Shown piece after piece: positions 53,061 through 61,818 of a stretch of 64,000 nucleotides of DNA. A program made the translations under genes and the position numbers. The notes beneath the pieces were generated by a model, which was given only the letters and a program-made list of their open reading frames with translations, was not told the origin of the DNA and did not search any database. Positions within the stretch are counted from its first letter, which is position 1, and the number at the start of each line of letters is the position of its first letter. Source of the stretch: Mycobacterium sp. 852002-51057_SCH5723018 (lineage in GTDB: Bacteria; Actinomycetota; Actinomycetes; Mycobacteriales; Mycobacteriaceae); NCBI RefSeq assembly GCF_001667035.1, contig NZ_LZIR01000098.1, forward strand, positions 1 to 64,000, written 5' to 3'.

Positions 53061-54467
53061 ATGCGACGCGTGCACGCTTTCGGCGACGATGCCCTCGGTG
53101 ACCTCGACGCCGTCGGCCTGGCCGGCGCCATCCGGGCCGGTTCGGTTGGCAGGGCCGACCTGGTCGAGGCGGCCATCGCGCGCGCCGAGGCGGTCACCCC
53201 GGCCCTCAACGGCTTGGCTCACGCCGCGTTCGATCAGGCGCGGTCCGCCGCCTCGGCCCCCGCGAACGGTTTTTTTGGCGGCGTCCCGACGTTCGTCAAG
53301 GACAACATCGACGTCGCCGGGCAGCCCAGCATGCACGGCGCCGACGCGTGGGCGCCCTTTGACGCCCCCGCCGACGGCGTCTTCACCACGCTGTATCTCG
53401 GCACCGGCCTGACCTCGCTCGGCAAGACGCAGCTGTCGGAGTTCGGCTTCAGCGCGTCCGCCGAGCACCCGCGGCTCGGGCCGGTCCGCAACCCGTGGGA
53501 CACCGAATACACCGCGGGGGCGTCGTCGTCGGGATCCGGGGCGTTCGTCGCCGCCGGCGTGGTCCCGATCGCCCACGCCAACGACGGCGGCGGCTCGATC
53601 CGGATTCCGGCGTCCTGCAACGGGCTGGTGGGACTCAAGCCGTCGCGCGGCCGGTTGCCCCTGGACCCGGCGCACCGCCGGATGCCCGTGGGCATCGTCG
53701 CCAACGGCGTGCTGACCCGTTCGGTGCGCGACACCGCGGCGTTCTACCGGGAGGCCGAGCGAATCTGGCGCAATCCCAAGCTGGCGCCCATCGGCGACGT
53801 GACGGGCCCCGGCAGGCAGCGGCTGCGGATCGCCGTCCTCACCCGCTCGGTCCAGCGCGAATGCAGCCCCGCGGTGCGCGAACTGGCCTTGAAATCGGCC
53901 GGGCTCCTCGAGGAGCTGGGCCACCGCGTCGAACACCTCGACGAGCCCCCCGTGCCGGCCAGCTTCGTCGATGACTTCGTGCTGTATTGGGGCTTCCTGG
54001 CGTTGGCCCAGGTGCGGGGCGGCCGGCGCCTGTTCGGCAATACCTTCGACCGCACCCGGCTGGACAGCCTGACTCTCGGCCTGGAGCGATACAGCGGCCG
54101 CAACATCCACCACCTGCCTATGGCAATCATGCGGCTGCGCAGGCTGCGGCGGCGCACCGCGGAGTTCTTCCGCACCTACGACGCGGTGCTCACCCCGACG
54201 CTGGCGGACGAGACGCCGCGGATCGGGTACCTGGCGCCGACCGACTACCGGCAGGTGATGGACCGGCTGATCGATTGGGTGGCGTTCACCCCGCTGCAGA
54301 ACGTCACCGGCGAGCCGGCGATCTCGCTGCCCGTGGCCCAATCCGCGACCGGCATGCCGGTGGGCATGATGCTCTCTACCGACCTCGGGCAGGAATCGCT
54401 GCTGCTCGAACTGGCCTTTGAGCTGGAAGCGGCCCGGCCGTGGGCGCGGATCCAAGCCGCGAGCTGA
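53061..54467 (+). CDS. amiC: Amidase (amidase signature family)
   Basis: 468 residues. The catalytic triad region: Lys in TFVKDNIDVAG near 80, the Ser/Gly-rich GASSSGSGAF, and the nucleophile Ser in NDGGGSIRIPASCNG. It hydrolyses amides to acids; it is the Rv2888c orthologue. It converges on the MarR gene 5 bases away. Confidence 0.95.
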   Translation: MRRVHAFGDDALGDLDAVGLAGAIRAGSVGRADLVEAAIARAEAVTPALNGLAHAAFDQARSAASAPANGFFGGVPTFVKDNIDVAGQPSMHGADAWAPFDAPADGVFTTLYLGTGLTSLGKTQLSEFGFSASAEHPRLGPVRNPWDTEYTAGASSSGSGAFVAAGVVPIAHANDGGGSIRIPASCNGLVGLKPSRGRLPLDPAHRRMPVGIVANGVLTRSVRDTAAFYREAERIWRNPKLAPIGDVTGPGRQRLRIAVLTRSVQRECSPAVRELALKSAGLLEELGHRVEHLDEPPVPASFVDDFVLYWGFLALAQVRGGRRLFGNTFDRTRLDSLTLGLERYSGRNIHHLPMAIMRLRRLRRRTAEFFRTYDAVLTPTLADETPRIGYLAPTDYRQVMDRLIDWVAFTPLQNVTGEPAISLPVAQSATGMPVGMMLSTDLGQESLLLELAFELEAARPWARIQAAS

Positions 54468-54471
54468 TCCG

Positions 54472-54891
54472 TCAGTCGGATCCCAGCTTGTCGAGCATGC
54501 GTTTGAAGTCGCGCTGCTGTGCTGCGGTCAGCTTGCTCAGGATGCGGGCATCGGCCGTCCGCACGGCGGCCTCGGCCCGCTTCAGCAGGGCGCGGCCCTG
54601 ACCGGTCAGCGTGGCCGGTAGCGCGCGCCCGGAGGACACCGATGCGGGCCGTTCCACCGCGCCGACGTCTTCCAGCTTGCGCAGCACCGTGTTCATCGCC
54701 TGCGGCGTGACGTTGGTGTGCCGCGCCAGTTCGGCGCTGGACAGTCCCGGGAAGGCGGAAAGAATGCGCAGGCACACGAATTCGGGCAGCGTCAGGCCCA
54801 GCGGGCTCAACGCGGCCGAAACCTCCGGTCGCAAAACGGCTGCCACCCGGTACAGCAGGTAACCGAGGGGAGGGTCTGCAGCCTGAATCAT
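54472..54891 (-). CDS. MarR family transcriptional regulator
   Basis: 139 residues, the same length as Rv2887. A winged helix: LPEFVCLRILSAFPGLSSAELARHTNVTPQAMNTVLRKLE in outline, flanked by dimerisation helices. In M. tuberculosis Rv2887 represses a methyltransferase linked to drug inactivation. The operator palindrome overlaps its own start codon. Confidence 0.94.
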   Translation of the reverse strand: MIQAADPPLGYLLYRVAAVLRPEVSAALSPLGLTLPEFVCLRILSAFPGLSSAELARHTNVTPQAMNTVLRKLEDVGAVERPASVSSGRALPATLTGQGRALLKRAEAAVRTADARILSKLTAAQQRDFKRMLDKLGSD

Positions 54892-54908
54892 GTCAACGAT
54901 CTTGACAT
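54890..54908. promoter_or_regulatory. MarR autoregulatory operator
   Basis: ATGTCAA-CGATC-TTGACAT is a perfect 7-5-7 palindrome. It covers the MarR gene start and contains a TTGACA-like sequence on both strands. It is well placed to repress the MarR gene and possibly the downstream stress genes. Confidence 0.75.
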
Positions 54909-55026
54909 ATCCGGGGCCCTTGCAGGTGCACCTCCGGCGGCGCGGCCCCCTCGTTTGGCCGGCCGTCATGATTTCCAAGCGCCCGAAGGGGTAACCCACA
55001 AGGGATCCAGACGTAAAGGAGCGCCC

Positions 55027-55563
55027 ATGGGCGAAGCAACGCAACTCACCGAAGGGGTGACAGAGCGTGCGCGGCGCGAAGCCGACGCATACCGCGGCGA
55101 CAACCCACGGCCGTTGGAGGGCTATTCGGTCGTCCTGGCGATCTACGGCCTCTTGGTCGCGCTGACGGGCATGGTCGTCGCGGCCACCGGACGAAAGCTG
55201 CCCCAGCGGTGGGGCATCCAGGATCTTTTGACCGTCACCATCGGCACCCACAAGTTGGCGCGCACGATCTCCAAGGACGCGGTGACCAGTCCGTTGCGGG
55301 CGCCGTTCGCCCACTACTCGGGAACGGGCGGTCCGGCCGAGGTGATGGAGGAAACCCGGCAGGGCAGCGCGCTACGCCACAGCGTGGGCGAGCTGTTGAC
55401 CTGCCCCTTCTGCCTGGACATGTGGGTGGCCACGGGATTTGTGATCGGCCTGATCTTCGTGCCCAGGTTCACCCGCCTGGTCGCGGGCACCTTTACCGCC
55501 CTGGCCGGCGCGGACTTTCTGCAGCTCGCCTACGCCAAGGCGCAGCAGATGGCCGAGGGCTGA
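55027..55563 (+). CDS. DUF1360 membrane protein
   Basis: 178 residues. Two or three membrane segments (VLAIYGLLVALTGMVVAA and MWVATGFVIGLIFV) and the DUF1360 motif LLTCPFCLDMWVA with a CxxC. The family is found with general-stress genes (YjbE-like, Bacillus sporulation/stress). AAAGGAG precedes the ATG. The function is unknown. Confidence 0.86.
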   Translation: MGEATQLTEGVTERARREADAYRGDNPRPLEGYSVVLAIYGLLVALTGMVVAATGRKLPQRWGIQDLLTVTIGTHKLARTISKDAVTSPLRAPFAHYSGTGGPAEVMEETRQGSALRHSVGELLTCPFCLDMWVATGFVIGLIFVPRFTRLVAGTFTALAGADFLQLAYAKAQQMAEG

Positions 55564-55580
55564 CAAAGCGAGGAGGTTCG

Positions 55581-55994
55581 ATGCCCAAGACAACCAAAGG
55601 CGGCAAGCCCAAGCAAAGCGAATTGCCGAGCACCCTGCAGCGTTCCGAGGCCAAGGCGCAACGCACGTTCGCCAAGGCACATGACTCGGCCGCCGAACAG
55701 TACGGCAGCGAGGAGCGCGCCCACCGGGTCGCCTACTCCGCGGTCAAGCACAGCTTCGAAAAGGTCGGCAATCACTGGGAGCCCAAAGAGCAGAAGGGTC
55801 CGTCGGACGAGCTGGCCGAGGGCGGCGGCCCGCGCAGCAGCGGCCGGTCGGCCGAGGGTGTCGACGCCAACGCCAGCAAGAAGCATCTGCTCGACGTGGC
55901 GCGCCGGCTCGACGTGCGCGGCAGGTCGACGATGAGCAAGTCGGAGTTGGTCGAGGCCATCAAGAAAGAAAACCGGCGGGTCCGGGGCCGCTGA
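55581..55994 (+). CDS. ChaB-domain protein with C-terminal SAP/Rho-N motif
   Basis: 137 residues. ChaB domain SELPSTLQRSEAKAQRTFAKAHDSA near 14-70 and a short C-terminal SAP/Rho-N-like segment (KKHLLDVARRLDVRG onward) that may bind nucleic acid. It is Lys/Ser-rich and soluble. Starts 17 bases after DUF1360 behind GAGGAGG. Confidence 0.88.
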   Translation: MPKTTKGGKPKQSELPSTLQRSEAKAQRTFAKAHDSAAEQYGSEERAHRVAYSAVKHSFEKVGNHWEPKEQKGPSDELAEGGGPRSSGRSAEGVDANASKKHLLDVARRLDVRGRSTMSKSELVEAIKKENRRVRGR

Positions 55995-56058
55995 CGCGCG
56001 AAGGCGTGGGGGCGTTCAGGCCCGTTTGGATCGAGGCCCGTTGGGCATTCCGAGGGCC

Positions 56059-56379
56059 ATGGTCGCGTCCACCACCCGCAAGCAACTCGAGCAGTCCCTC
56101 AGTGACGTGGATTTTCCGGCGAACAAGGCCGACCTGCTTCAGGCCGCCCGCGACGCCGGCGATGACGACACTCTTAGTGCGCTGAAGGCGATCCCACCCG
56201 AGACCTACAACAACCTCGACCAGATCCTGGCGTCGGTCACCATCGACCAACAGGCTCATGACGGCGACAAGGCCGCCGCCCGCCGGTCACACACCAAGCC
56301 CGGTCTCGCCGAAACCGCCAAGGACATCGAAAGCCGAAGCCCCATCGTCGACGAGTTAGGCGAAAACCGCGGCTCCTGA
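56059..56379 (+). CDS. DUF2795 family small stress protein
   Basis: 106 residues. The DUF2795 core QLEQSLSDVDFPANKADLLQAARDAGDDD spans about 8-60, with a charged tail. Such small proteins are often found with SDRs and general-stress genes. Function unknown. The start is ATG 56059; an earlier GTG or ATG adds 11 residues. Confidence 0.83.
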   Translation: MVASTTRKQLEQSLSDVDFPANKADLLQAARDAGDDDTLSALKAIPPETYNNLDQILASVTIDQQAHDGDKAAARRSHTKPGLAETAKDIESRSPIVDELGENRGS

Positions 56380-56420
56380 CGACCCAAAGCCCTTGTGCCG
56401 CACAGTCCGGGCGCGGCCGG

Positions 56421-57260
56421 TTACAGGATCGGTCGGCCGCCGGTCACCGCCACCCGCGCCCCGGAGATGTAGCTCGCCTCGTCAGAGGCCAGGAGCACGT
56501 AGACCGGCGCCAGCTCGGCCGGCTGGCCGGCCCGCCCCAGCGGCACGTTGTCCCCGAACGATTCCACGCTGTCCGGAGGCATCGTCGAGGGGATGAGCGG
56601 TGTCCATATCGGGCCCGGGGCCACGCTGTTGACACGGATTCCCTTGTCGCCCAATAGCTGAGCGAGGCTGGCCGAAAGGTTGGCGATGGCGGCCTTGGTG
56701 GCCGCGTACGGCGCCAGGGTGGGATTGGGGCTGTCGGAGTTGACCGACGAACTGCCGATGATCGACGACCCCGGCCTCATGTGTGGCACGGCGGCCTTGA
56801 CGAGGTAGAAGTAGGCGCCGACGTTGAGCCGGAAGGTGTACTCCCATTCCTCATCGCTGATCTCTTCCAGGCTTTTGTGCATCATCTGGAAGGCGGCGTT
56901 GTTGACCAGGATGTCGATGCCGCCGAGTTCCTCGACGGCCCGGTCGACAACCGCGCGGCAATGGGCCGGATCGGAGAGATCGCCGGGAACCAGCACACAG
57001 TTGCGCCCCGCCTCCTCGACATAGCGGGCGACATCGCGCGCGTCCTCGTCCTCATTGAGATAGGAGACGAGCACGTCGGCGCCCTCGCGCGCGTACGCGA
57101 TCGCCACGGCGCGGCCAATGCCGCTGTCGCCCCCGGTGATGATCGCCTTTTTTCCGGTGAGCTTTCCCGAACCCCGGTAACTGTTTTCGCCGCAATCGGG
57201 AACGGGGTTCATCTCGGACTGCAGGCCGGGAACGGTTTGTTGCTGCGGCGGAAAGCTCAT
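56421..57260 (-). CDS. SDR oxidoreductase, general-stress type
   Basis: 279 residues. NAD motif TGGDSGIGRA near 43-52, NNAA, and catalytic Tyr-x3-Lys in YAATKAA. The N-terminal extension with PPQQQTVPGLQSEMNPVPDCGENSYRGSG is typical of stress-induced YhdF/YhxC-type SDRs. It converges with the DUF2795 gene. Confidence 0.92.
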   Translation of the reverse strand: MSFPPQQQTVPGLQSEMNPVPDCGENSYRGSGKLTGKKAIITGGDSGIGRAVAIAYAREGADVLVSYLNEDEDARDVARYVEEAGRNCVLVPGDLSDPAHCRAVVDRAVEELGGIDILVNNAAFQMMHKSLEEISDEEWEYTFRLNVGAYFYLVKAAVPHMRPGSSIIGSSSVNSDSPNPTLAPYAATKAAIANLSASLAQLLGDKGIRVNSVAPGPIWTPLIPSTMPPDSVESFGDNVPLGRAGQPAELAPVYVLLASDEASYISGARVAVTGGRPIL

Positions 57261-57805
57261 TGCGGCTTACCCTTTCGTGAGTCAAGTGAGTTCTGCATTG
57301 AGCCGGCAAAGTTCATCAGGATTCGCGGGTCGTTGGACCCGCGGTGGGGACATCCGGATCGTCGTCGGCCGGCGGCTCCGGATCACGCCATTCCTCGCTT
57401 CGACTCGACCTGTTCCCGCGTATCGTCCCGCTTCAATTCGTGCTTCAATTCGTCGTCTTCGCATGGACTGTGCTTGGCGCTCCCACGTTCCATCGACGGC
57501 CCCCTTTACGTTTCACTTTCAGGTTGTGCCGACAGGCAACTTCTATGGCTCCGGCTACCCCCCGTCGCCGCGATTAATCGCCGCGTGGGAGAGTGGCCGA
57601 GTGATAGCACTGATGCCCATGTGAATTCTGTGACCCCAAAGGCGCTGCGGCACAAATACAACACCGGTGCCGTTCACGCAGGCAGTAAGCCTGCTGTGGC
57701 AATTATCGGTTCGTCCGTGTTTAGGCCCGGAGCCGATGGGTTATGCCGTCTTTTGTGCGTATATCGCCCTGCGTGGGAGCGATTGTTCGACACGAAAGGA
57801 AAATC
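57261..57805. other. Intergenic region without a supported gene
   Basis: 545 bases. Frames present have no mycobacterial protein character or ribosome-binding sites, and most stop inside. Lower GC than the flanks near 57600-57720. A stretch GGGAGAGTGGCCGAGTG at 57587-57603 looks like the 5' end of a class II tRNA, but no full cloverleaf follows. The right end holds the ribosome-binding site AAAGGAAAATC for the next gene. Confidence 0.6.
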
Positions 57806-58372
57806 ATGAAGTTCAACACCACCGCTGTAAAGACAGCTGTTGCTGCTGGGGGGATAGCGGCGGCCGGCGTTTTCGCTGCGGCAACCGCTTCCGCTGCGCC
57901 GCCCAACATTCAGGGATTCGGCACCAGCGAACAACTCATCGATGGACCGATGATCACCAATTACACGGTGAGCAACCTGCAGCCGAGCAACGCCTCGATT
58001 CCCGGCTACACCCCTAAGGGAACGCTCTACCAGGCGGACATCACCGCCAGGTCGGACGGTGGCGTCGTGACCCCCATGGTCAACGACTTCATCGCCCGCG
58101 GACCGAACGGGCAGAACTACCGGGTGATCGACAAGCACCCCGTCCCGAACGGCCTTAACCCGGCGCCGATCGCGCAGGGCCAGGAATCGACCGGCACCCT
58201 GTACTTCGACGTGACCGGCGCACCGCCGAACGGCGTCGTCTACAACGACGGAATGCAGGACATTCTGATCTGGACGTCGAACGTGCCAGGGTCCTCGACG
58301 CCAGGCGCACCGAACTCGCCGGGCGCAAGTCCGGCACCGGGTGCACCGCCCGCGCCGGCGCCGCACGCGTAA
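57806..58372 (+). CDS. MPT63-like secreted antigen (DUF1942)
   Basis: 188 residues. Signal peptide MKFNTTAVKTAVAAGG...ASA-APP, then an immunoglobulin-like beta-sandwich as in MPT63 (matching SNLQPSNASIPGYTPKGTLYQADITA and STGTLYFDVTGAPPN in pattern), and a Pro/Ala-rich tail of 30 residues that MPT63 lacks. MPT63 is secreted into the medium; its function is unknown. Confidence 0.85.
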   Translation: MKFNTTAVKTAVAAGGIAAAGVFAAATASAAPPNIQGFGTSEQLIDGPMITNYTVSNLQPSNASIPGYTPKGTLYQADITARSDGGVVTPMVNDFIARGPNGQNYRVIDKHPVPNGLNPAPIAQGQESTGTLYFDVTGAPPNGVVYNDGMQDILIWTSNVPGSSTPGAPNSPGASPAPGAPPAPAPHA

Positions 58373-58387
58373 TCCGCTTCAACGCAG

Positions 58388-58422
58388 ATCTCCCCGCGCC
58401 ACACCGAGTGGTGTGGGGAGAT
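58388..58422 (+). terminator. Strong hairpin after the MPT63-like gene
   Basis: Stem CCACACC-GAGT-GGTGTGG with outer arms ATCTCC / GGAGAT. It is followed by TTTGTGCTT. It lies 16 bases after the stop codon, a position typical of an intrinsic terminator. Confidence 0.7.
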
Positions 58423-58469
58423 TTGTGCTTGGGGGCATCCTGCGCGCCCGAACCGGGTATCCGACCCTC

Positions 58470-59405
58470 ATGAGTAATCCCGATCACAGGCCAGCCAAAG
58501 TACGTGCCCAAGCGCAGCGCCACGCCGAGCAGGCGCGATCCAGGATGGAGGAAGTGCGCAGCGGGCAGGAGGGCGGGCTCAGCGGCTGGGTCGCCGAGCG
58601 TGCCGGCCGCTGGGATCTCAGCGGGCAGGATGAGACCACGCTGCAGCGGCAGAAGTTTCTGTGGAATCTGCTGGTGGACTACTGGTTTCGGATGGAGATC
58701 GACGGATGGGAGAACATCCCGAGACCGCCGTCGCTGTTGGTGGGGATTCACTCCGGCGCCCCGTTCGTGTGGGACGCGTGGACCGTCGGCATGCAGTGGT
58801 GGCGGCGATTCGGCCAGGATCGTCCGCTGCATGGCACGGCGCACGACGCGCTGATGGCCATCCCGCTCTTTGGGCGTTATTTCCGTTCGATGGGTGTGCT
58901 TCCGGCCGCCCCCGACGCGATTGCCACGGCGTTGGCGGAGGGACGCGACGTCGCGTTGTGGCCCGGCGGTGAAGTGGACTCGCTGCGTCCGTGGGTCGAG
59001 CGTGACCGCGCCAACCTGGCGGGGCGAAAAGGGTTCGTCAAGATGGCGATTCGTGCTGGTGTGCCGATAGTGCCCATCGCGACCGTCGGCGGGGCCGACG
59101 CGATGCCGGTGCTGATCCGCGGGGACCGCCTCTCGAAGGCGTTGAAGCTCGACCGAATATTGCGACTCAAGGTCTTCCCGGTGGCGATCTCTCTGCCCTG
59201 GGGGATCGCGCCGGCGGCGCTACCGCAGCTGCCGCTACCGGCCAAGATCAGGACCAGGTTCATGCCGCCCGTCGAACTCGACCACGATCCCGCGCGCGCC
59301 GAGGACGACGACTACGTCGAGCGCAAGTATCACGAAGTGGAAGACGCCATCCAGGAAGGGATGGATGCGCTGGCCCGCAAGCGCGCATTGCCGCTCTTCG
59401 GCTGA
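58470..59405 (+). CDS. Lysophospholipid acyltransferase-family protein
   Basis: 311 residues. The acceptor-site His is in GIHSGAPFVWD, with the glycine-rich block ALWPGGEVDSLRP and the later IRAGVPIVPIATVGG, all in PlsC-like order. Charged helical N terminus of about 60 residues. Probably membrane-associated acyl transfer to a phospholipid or glycerol. Substrate unknown. Confidence 0.83.
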   Translation: MSNPDHRPAKVRAQAQRHAEQARSRMEEVRSGQEGGLSGWVAERAGRWDLSGQDETTLQRQKFLWNLLVDYWFRMEIDGWENIPRPPSLLVGIHSGAPFVWDAWTVGMQWWRRFGQDRPLHGTAHDALMAIPLFGRYFRSMGVLPAAPDAIATALAEGRDVALWPGGEVDSLRPWVERDRANLAGRKGFVKMAIRAGVPIVPIATVGGADAMPVLIRGDRLSKALKLDRILRLKVFPVAISLPWGIAPAALPQLPLPAKIRTRFMPPVELDHDPARAEDDDYVERKYHEVEDAIQEGMDALARKRALPLFG

Positions 59406-59454
59406 CCCCGCGAAGGGTTAGGCGCAATAACGGCTTTCGAGCTCGCGTCAGCCG

Positions 59455-60207
59455 TCACCGCGCGACCGGATCGGTGGCGGGTCGCGCGGTGGACATCCAC
59501 ACCGGAGTCAGCGTCGACTCGCTGAGGACCCACTCCGGCTGCGGCGGCGTCCCCGCCATGTAGCCGACACCGCGGACGGTGTCGATCATCGATTCGTGTT
59601 CGACTCCGAGCTTGGCGCGCAGCCGTCGCACGTGAACGTCCACCGTGCGGACGCGACCGTTGCAGTCATAGCCCCACACCTCGTGCATCAGCCGCGTGCG
59701 GGAGAACGCCCGGCCCGCGTGCTGCACAAGGAAATTCAGCAACTTGAACTCGGTGAGCGTCAGGCCCAGGTCGTTGCCGCCCAGCGACGCCGTGAAGCTG
59801 GCCGGGTGAAGCCTGAGGTCGCCGAATTTCAGCGTGCCGTCCATGGCGCTGCGCCGTCGCGCGATCGCCAGCCGCAGCCGCGCCTGCAGCTCGTCCGCCC
59901 CGGCGGCCGGCAGCAGCACGTCATCGAAGTTCCAGTCAACGTCGACGGCCGCGAAGTCGGCGGGGCCGACCAGGGCCACCACGGCGACTCCGGGCGCGTC
60001 GGCCCGCAGTCGGCGGCATACCCGGTGGGCCGCCTCGAGGTCGGTGCGCGCGTCGATGATCGCCACGTCGGCGGCCGCGCGATGCCCGTCGATGTGGTGG
60101 GTGAGGGGGACTCGCCGCAGGGTTTGCGTGAACGACTTCAGTGTCGGTAGGGCCGATTCGAAATCGTCTTCATCGGTCAGCAGTACAACGTCCAAAGACA
60201 TCTCCAA
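59455..60207 (-). CDS. GlnR-like orphan OmpR-type response regulator (Rv2884-like)
   Basis: 250 residues. Atypical receiver: an Asp is kept in AIIDARTDLE but the conserved Lys is missing. A C-terminal OmpR winged helix (LTEFKLLNFLVQHAGRAFSRTRLMHEVWG) follows. This resembles actinobacterial GlnR and the Rv2884 protein by position. There is no histidine kinase nearby. It may control nitrogen genes such as the amt operon of this window, but this is inference. Confidence 0.88.
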   Translation of the reverse strand: MEMSLDVVLLTDEDDFESALPTLKSFTQTLRRVPLTHHIDGHRAAADVAIIDARTDLEAAHRVCRRLRADAPGVAVVALVGPADFAAVDVDWNFDDVLLPAAGADELQARLRLAIARRRSAMDGTLKFGDLRLHPASFTASLGGNDLGLTLTEFKLLNFLVQHAGRAFSRTRLMHEVWGYDCNGRVRTVDVHVRRLRAKLGVEHESMIDTVRGVGYMAGTPPQPEWVLSESTLTPVWMSTARPATDPVAR

Positions 60208-60415
60208 ACCTCGTGAGGCTTTGCCATCGCCCCCGACCCCGTAGGCACCTCGCCGGGAGATGTCTGCAGCGCAGCTGGGTACCCGGTTCAGAGCAAACTA
60301 TGCCAAGTTTATGCCCTCACCTTCGGGCATCAACGCCTTACCGTTGCTCCGACCCGGAAAAGTCGACGGGTCCGGTCCGTTTTTCACGGACCGGACCCAT
60401 CTTCGCGACAAGCTG

Positions 60416-60652
60416 CTACTGGTTTTGCCTCTGGCGCTCCTCGGCCGCCTTGGCACCGCCGCGAGCGGCCTCCGCTTCGGCTTCCTTCTTCGCCGCGTCA
60501 CGCTGCGCTTCGGCCTTGTCCTGCTGGGCCTGGCCCTCGCGGGTGAGGTCGTCGCGACCCGCCACCGCACCGACAGCTTCCTTGACCTTGCCCTTGGCGT
60601 CCTCGACGACGCCCTTCACGGCTTCTGCAGGTCCAGAGTTGTTATCCGCCAT
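60416..60652 (-). CDS. CsbD-family general-stress protein
   Basis: 78 residues, Ala/Glu/Lys-rich and helical. MADNNSGPAEAVKGVVEDAKGKVKEAVGAVAG is the CsbD pattern. CsbD proteins are highly induced by stress in Bacillus and actinobacteria; function unknown. It has a strong GGAGGA ribosome-binding site and a perfect palindrome upstream. Confidence 0.87.
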   Translation of the reverse strand: MADNNSGPAEAVKGVVEDAKGKVKEAVGAVAGRDDLTREGQAQQDKAEAQRDAAKKEAEAEAARGGAKAAEERQRQNQ

Positions 60653-60969
60653 GGATCCATTCCTCCTCAGTGGCGTAACTGGTTGAGCGATTGCCGCTCA
60701 ACGCCGACCGACCGAACGATCGGCCTCATTCACACGGCGAGGCTGGTCCTTATTCTCAAGACCGTGATTCGCCGCCCCGCGTTGGCGCGTATTCCCGTTG
60801 CCGTCGCCCGCTCAAACATCCGATTGGTACGCCGGCAGCGCCGACGCATGAATCGCCTACTCGCAGATAATGCACCCCGCCGGGCCCATATTGTGCTGCG
60901 ATGAGGCAGGATGTGAAATGCCGTTCCGGACGAGGTCGCCCGGGATGGCGCTTGCATGCGAGGAGTCTG
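60653..60969. other. csbD / pyrH divergent intergenic region
   Basis: 317 bases without a gene. It holds TTGAGCG-ATTGC-CGCTCAA, a perfect 7-5-7 palindrome at 60683-60701, 31 bases upstream of csbD. The pyrH side has GAGGAGTCTG as ribosome-binding site and no clear promoter. Confidence 0.6.
60683..60701. promoter_or_regulatory. Palindrome upstream of csbD
   Basis: TTGAGCG-ATTGC-CGCTCAA is a perfect 19-base inverted repeat. It may be a repressor or activator site for the stress gene, or a hairpin in its 5' leader. Confidence 0.5.
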
Positions 60970-61803
60970 ATGACAGAGTCCAGCGAGGCCCGAGTCGCCG
61001 ACGTGGCGGCTCCGCAGCCGGAGCCGACCAAAAGCGGCAACAGCGTCCCGGCGTCCGCACCGGAGACCGGGCACGCTCCCGGCCAGCCGCGGAGCGGATC
61101 CAAGTATTCGAGGGTGCTGCTCAAGCTCGGCGGCGAGATGTTCGGCGGCGGTCAGGTCGGGTTGGATCCCGACGTCGTGGCCCAGGTCGCCCGCCAGATC
61201 GCCGAGGTGGTCCGCGACGGCGTGCAGGTCGCCGTGGTGATCGGGGGCGGCAACTTCTTCCGCGGTGCCCAGCTGCAGCAGCGCGGCATGGAGCGCACCC
61301 GCTCCGACTACATGGGCATGCTCGGCACCGTCATGAACAGCCTCGCGCTGCAGGACTTCCTGGAAAAGGAAGGCATCGTGACCCGGGTCCAGACCGCGAT
61401 CACGATGGGCCAGGTCGCGGAGCCCTACCTGCCGCTGCGCGCCGTTCGCCACCTGGAGAAGGGCCGGGTGGTGATCTTCGGCGCCGGCATGGGCCTGCCC
61501 TACTTCTCCACGGACACCACGGCCGCCCAGCGCGCGCTGGAGATCGGCGCGGAGGTGGTCTTGATGGCCAAGGCGGTCGACGGCGTGTTTTCCGAGGATC
61601 CGCGGCAAAACCCGGAGGCCGAGCTGCTCACCGCGATCAGCCATCGTGAGGTGATCGACCGCGGTCTGCGAGTGGCCGATGCCACGGCATTCAGCCTGTG
61701 CATGGACAATGGCATGCCGATCCTGGTGTTCAACCTGTTGACCAATGGGAATATCGCCCGCGCGGTCGCCGGTGAGAAGATCGGGACACTGGTCACCACC
61801 TGA
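60970..61803 (+). CDS. pyrH: UMP kinase
   Basis: 277 residues. ATG chosen for MTESSEARVAD; it leaves an extra low-complexity N terminus of about 45 residues before the core YSRVLLKLGGEMFGG. GGGNFFRG, DYMGMLGTVMN and the C-terminal AVAGEKIGTLV are conserved. It makes UDP from UMP. The first of the pyrH-frr-cdsA set. Confidence 0.97.
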   Translation: MTESSEARVADVAAPQPEPTKSGNSVPASAPETGHAPGQPRSGSKYSRVLLKLGGEMFGGGQVGLDPDVVAQVARQIAEVVRDGVQVAVVIGGGNFFRGAQLQQRGMERTRSDYMGMLGTVMNSLALQDFLEKEGIVTRVQTAITMGQVAEPYLPLRAVRHLEKGRVVIFGAGMGLPYFSTDTTAAQRALEIGAEVVLMAKAVDGVFSEDPRQNPEAELLTAISHREVIDRGLRVADATAFSLCMDNGMPILVFNLLTNGNIARAVAGEKIGTLVTT

Positions 61804-61818
61804 GGGGAAGACGCGCAA

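Noticed and set aside
51273..54455. Open antisense frame of 1060 codons opposite rpsB, tsf and amiC
   Set aside because: It spans three well-defined genes on the other strand and has low-complexity composition typical of a shadow.
54953..54993. SigF-type promoter before the stress genes (GTTT ... GGGGTAA)
   Set aside because: The spacing of about 32 bases is too long for GTTT-N15-17-GGGTA; no better pair was found.
57587..57665. tRNA-Ser/Leu-like start GGGAGAGTGGCCGAGTG
   Set aside because: No matching acceptor 3' strand, anticodon stem or T-arm with TTCG could be placed, so it is at most a degenerate trace.
56781..57809. Plus-strand open frame across the SDR and the spacer
   Set aside because: It is antisense to a well-supported SDR and shows no domain or start signal.
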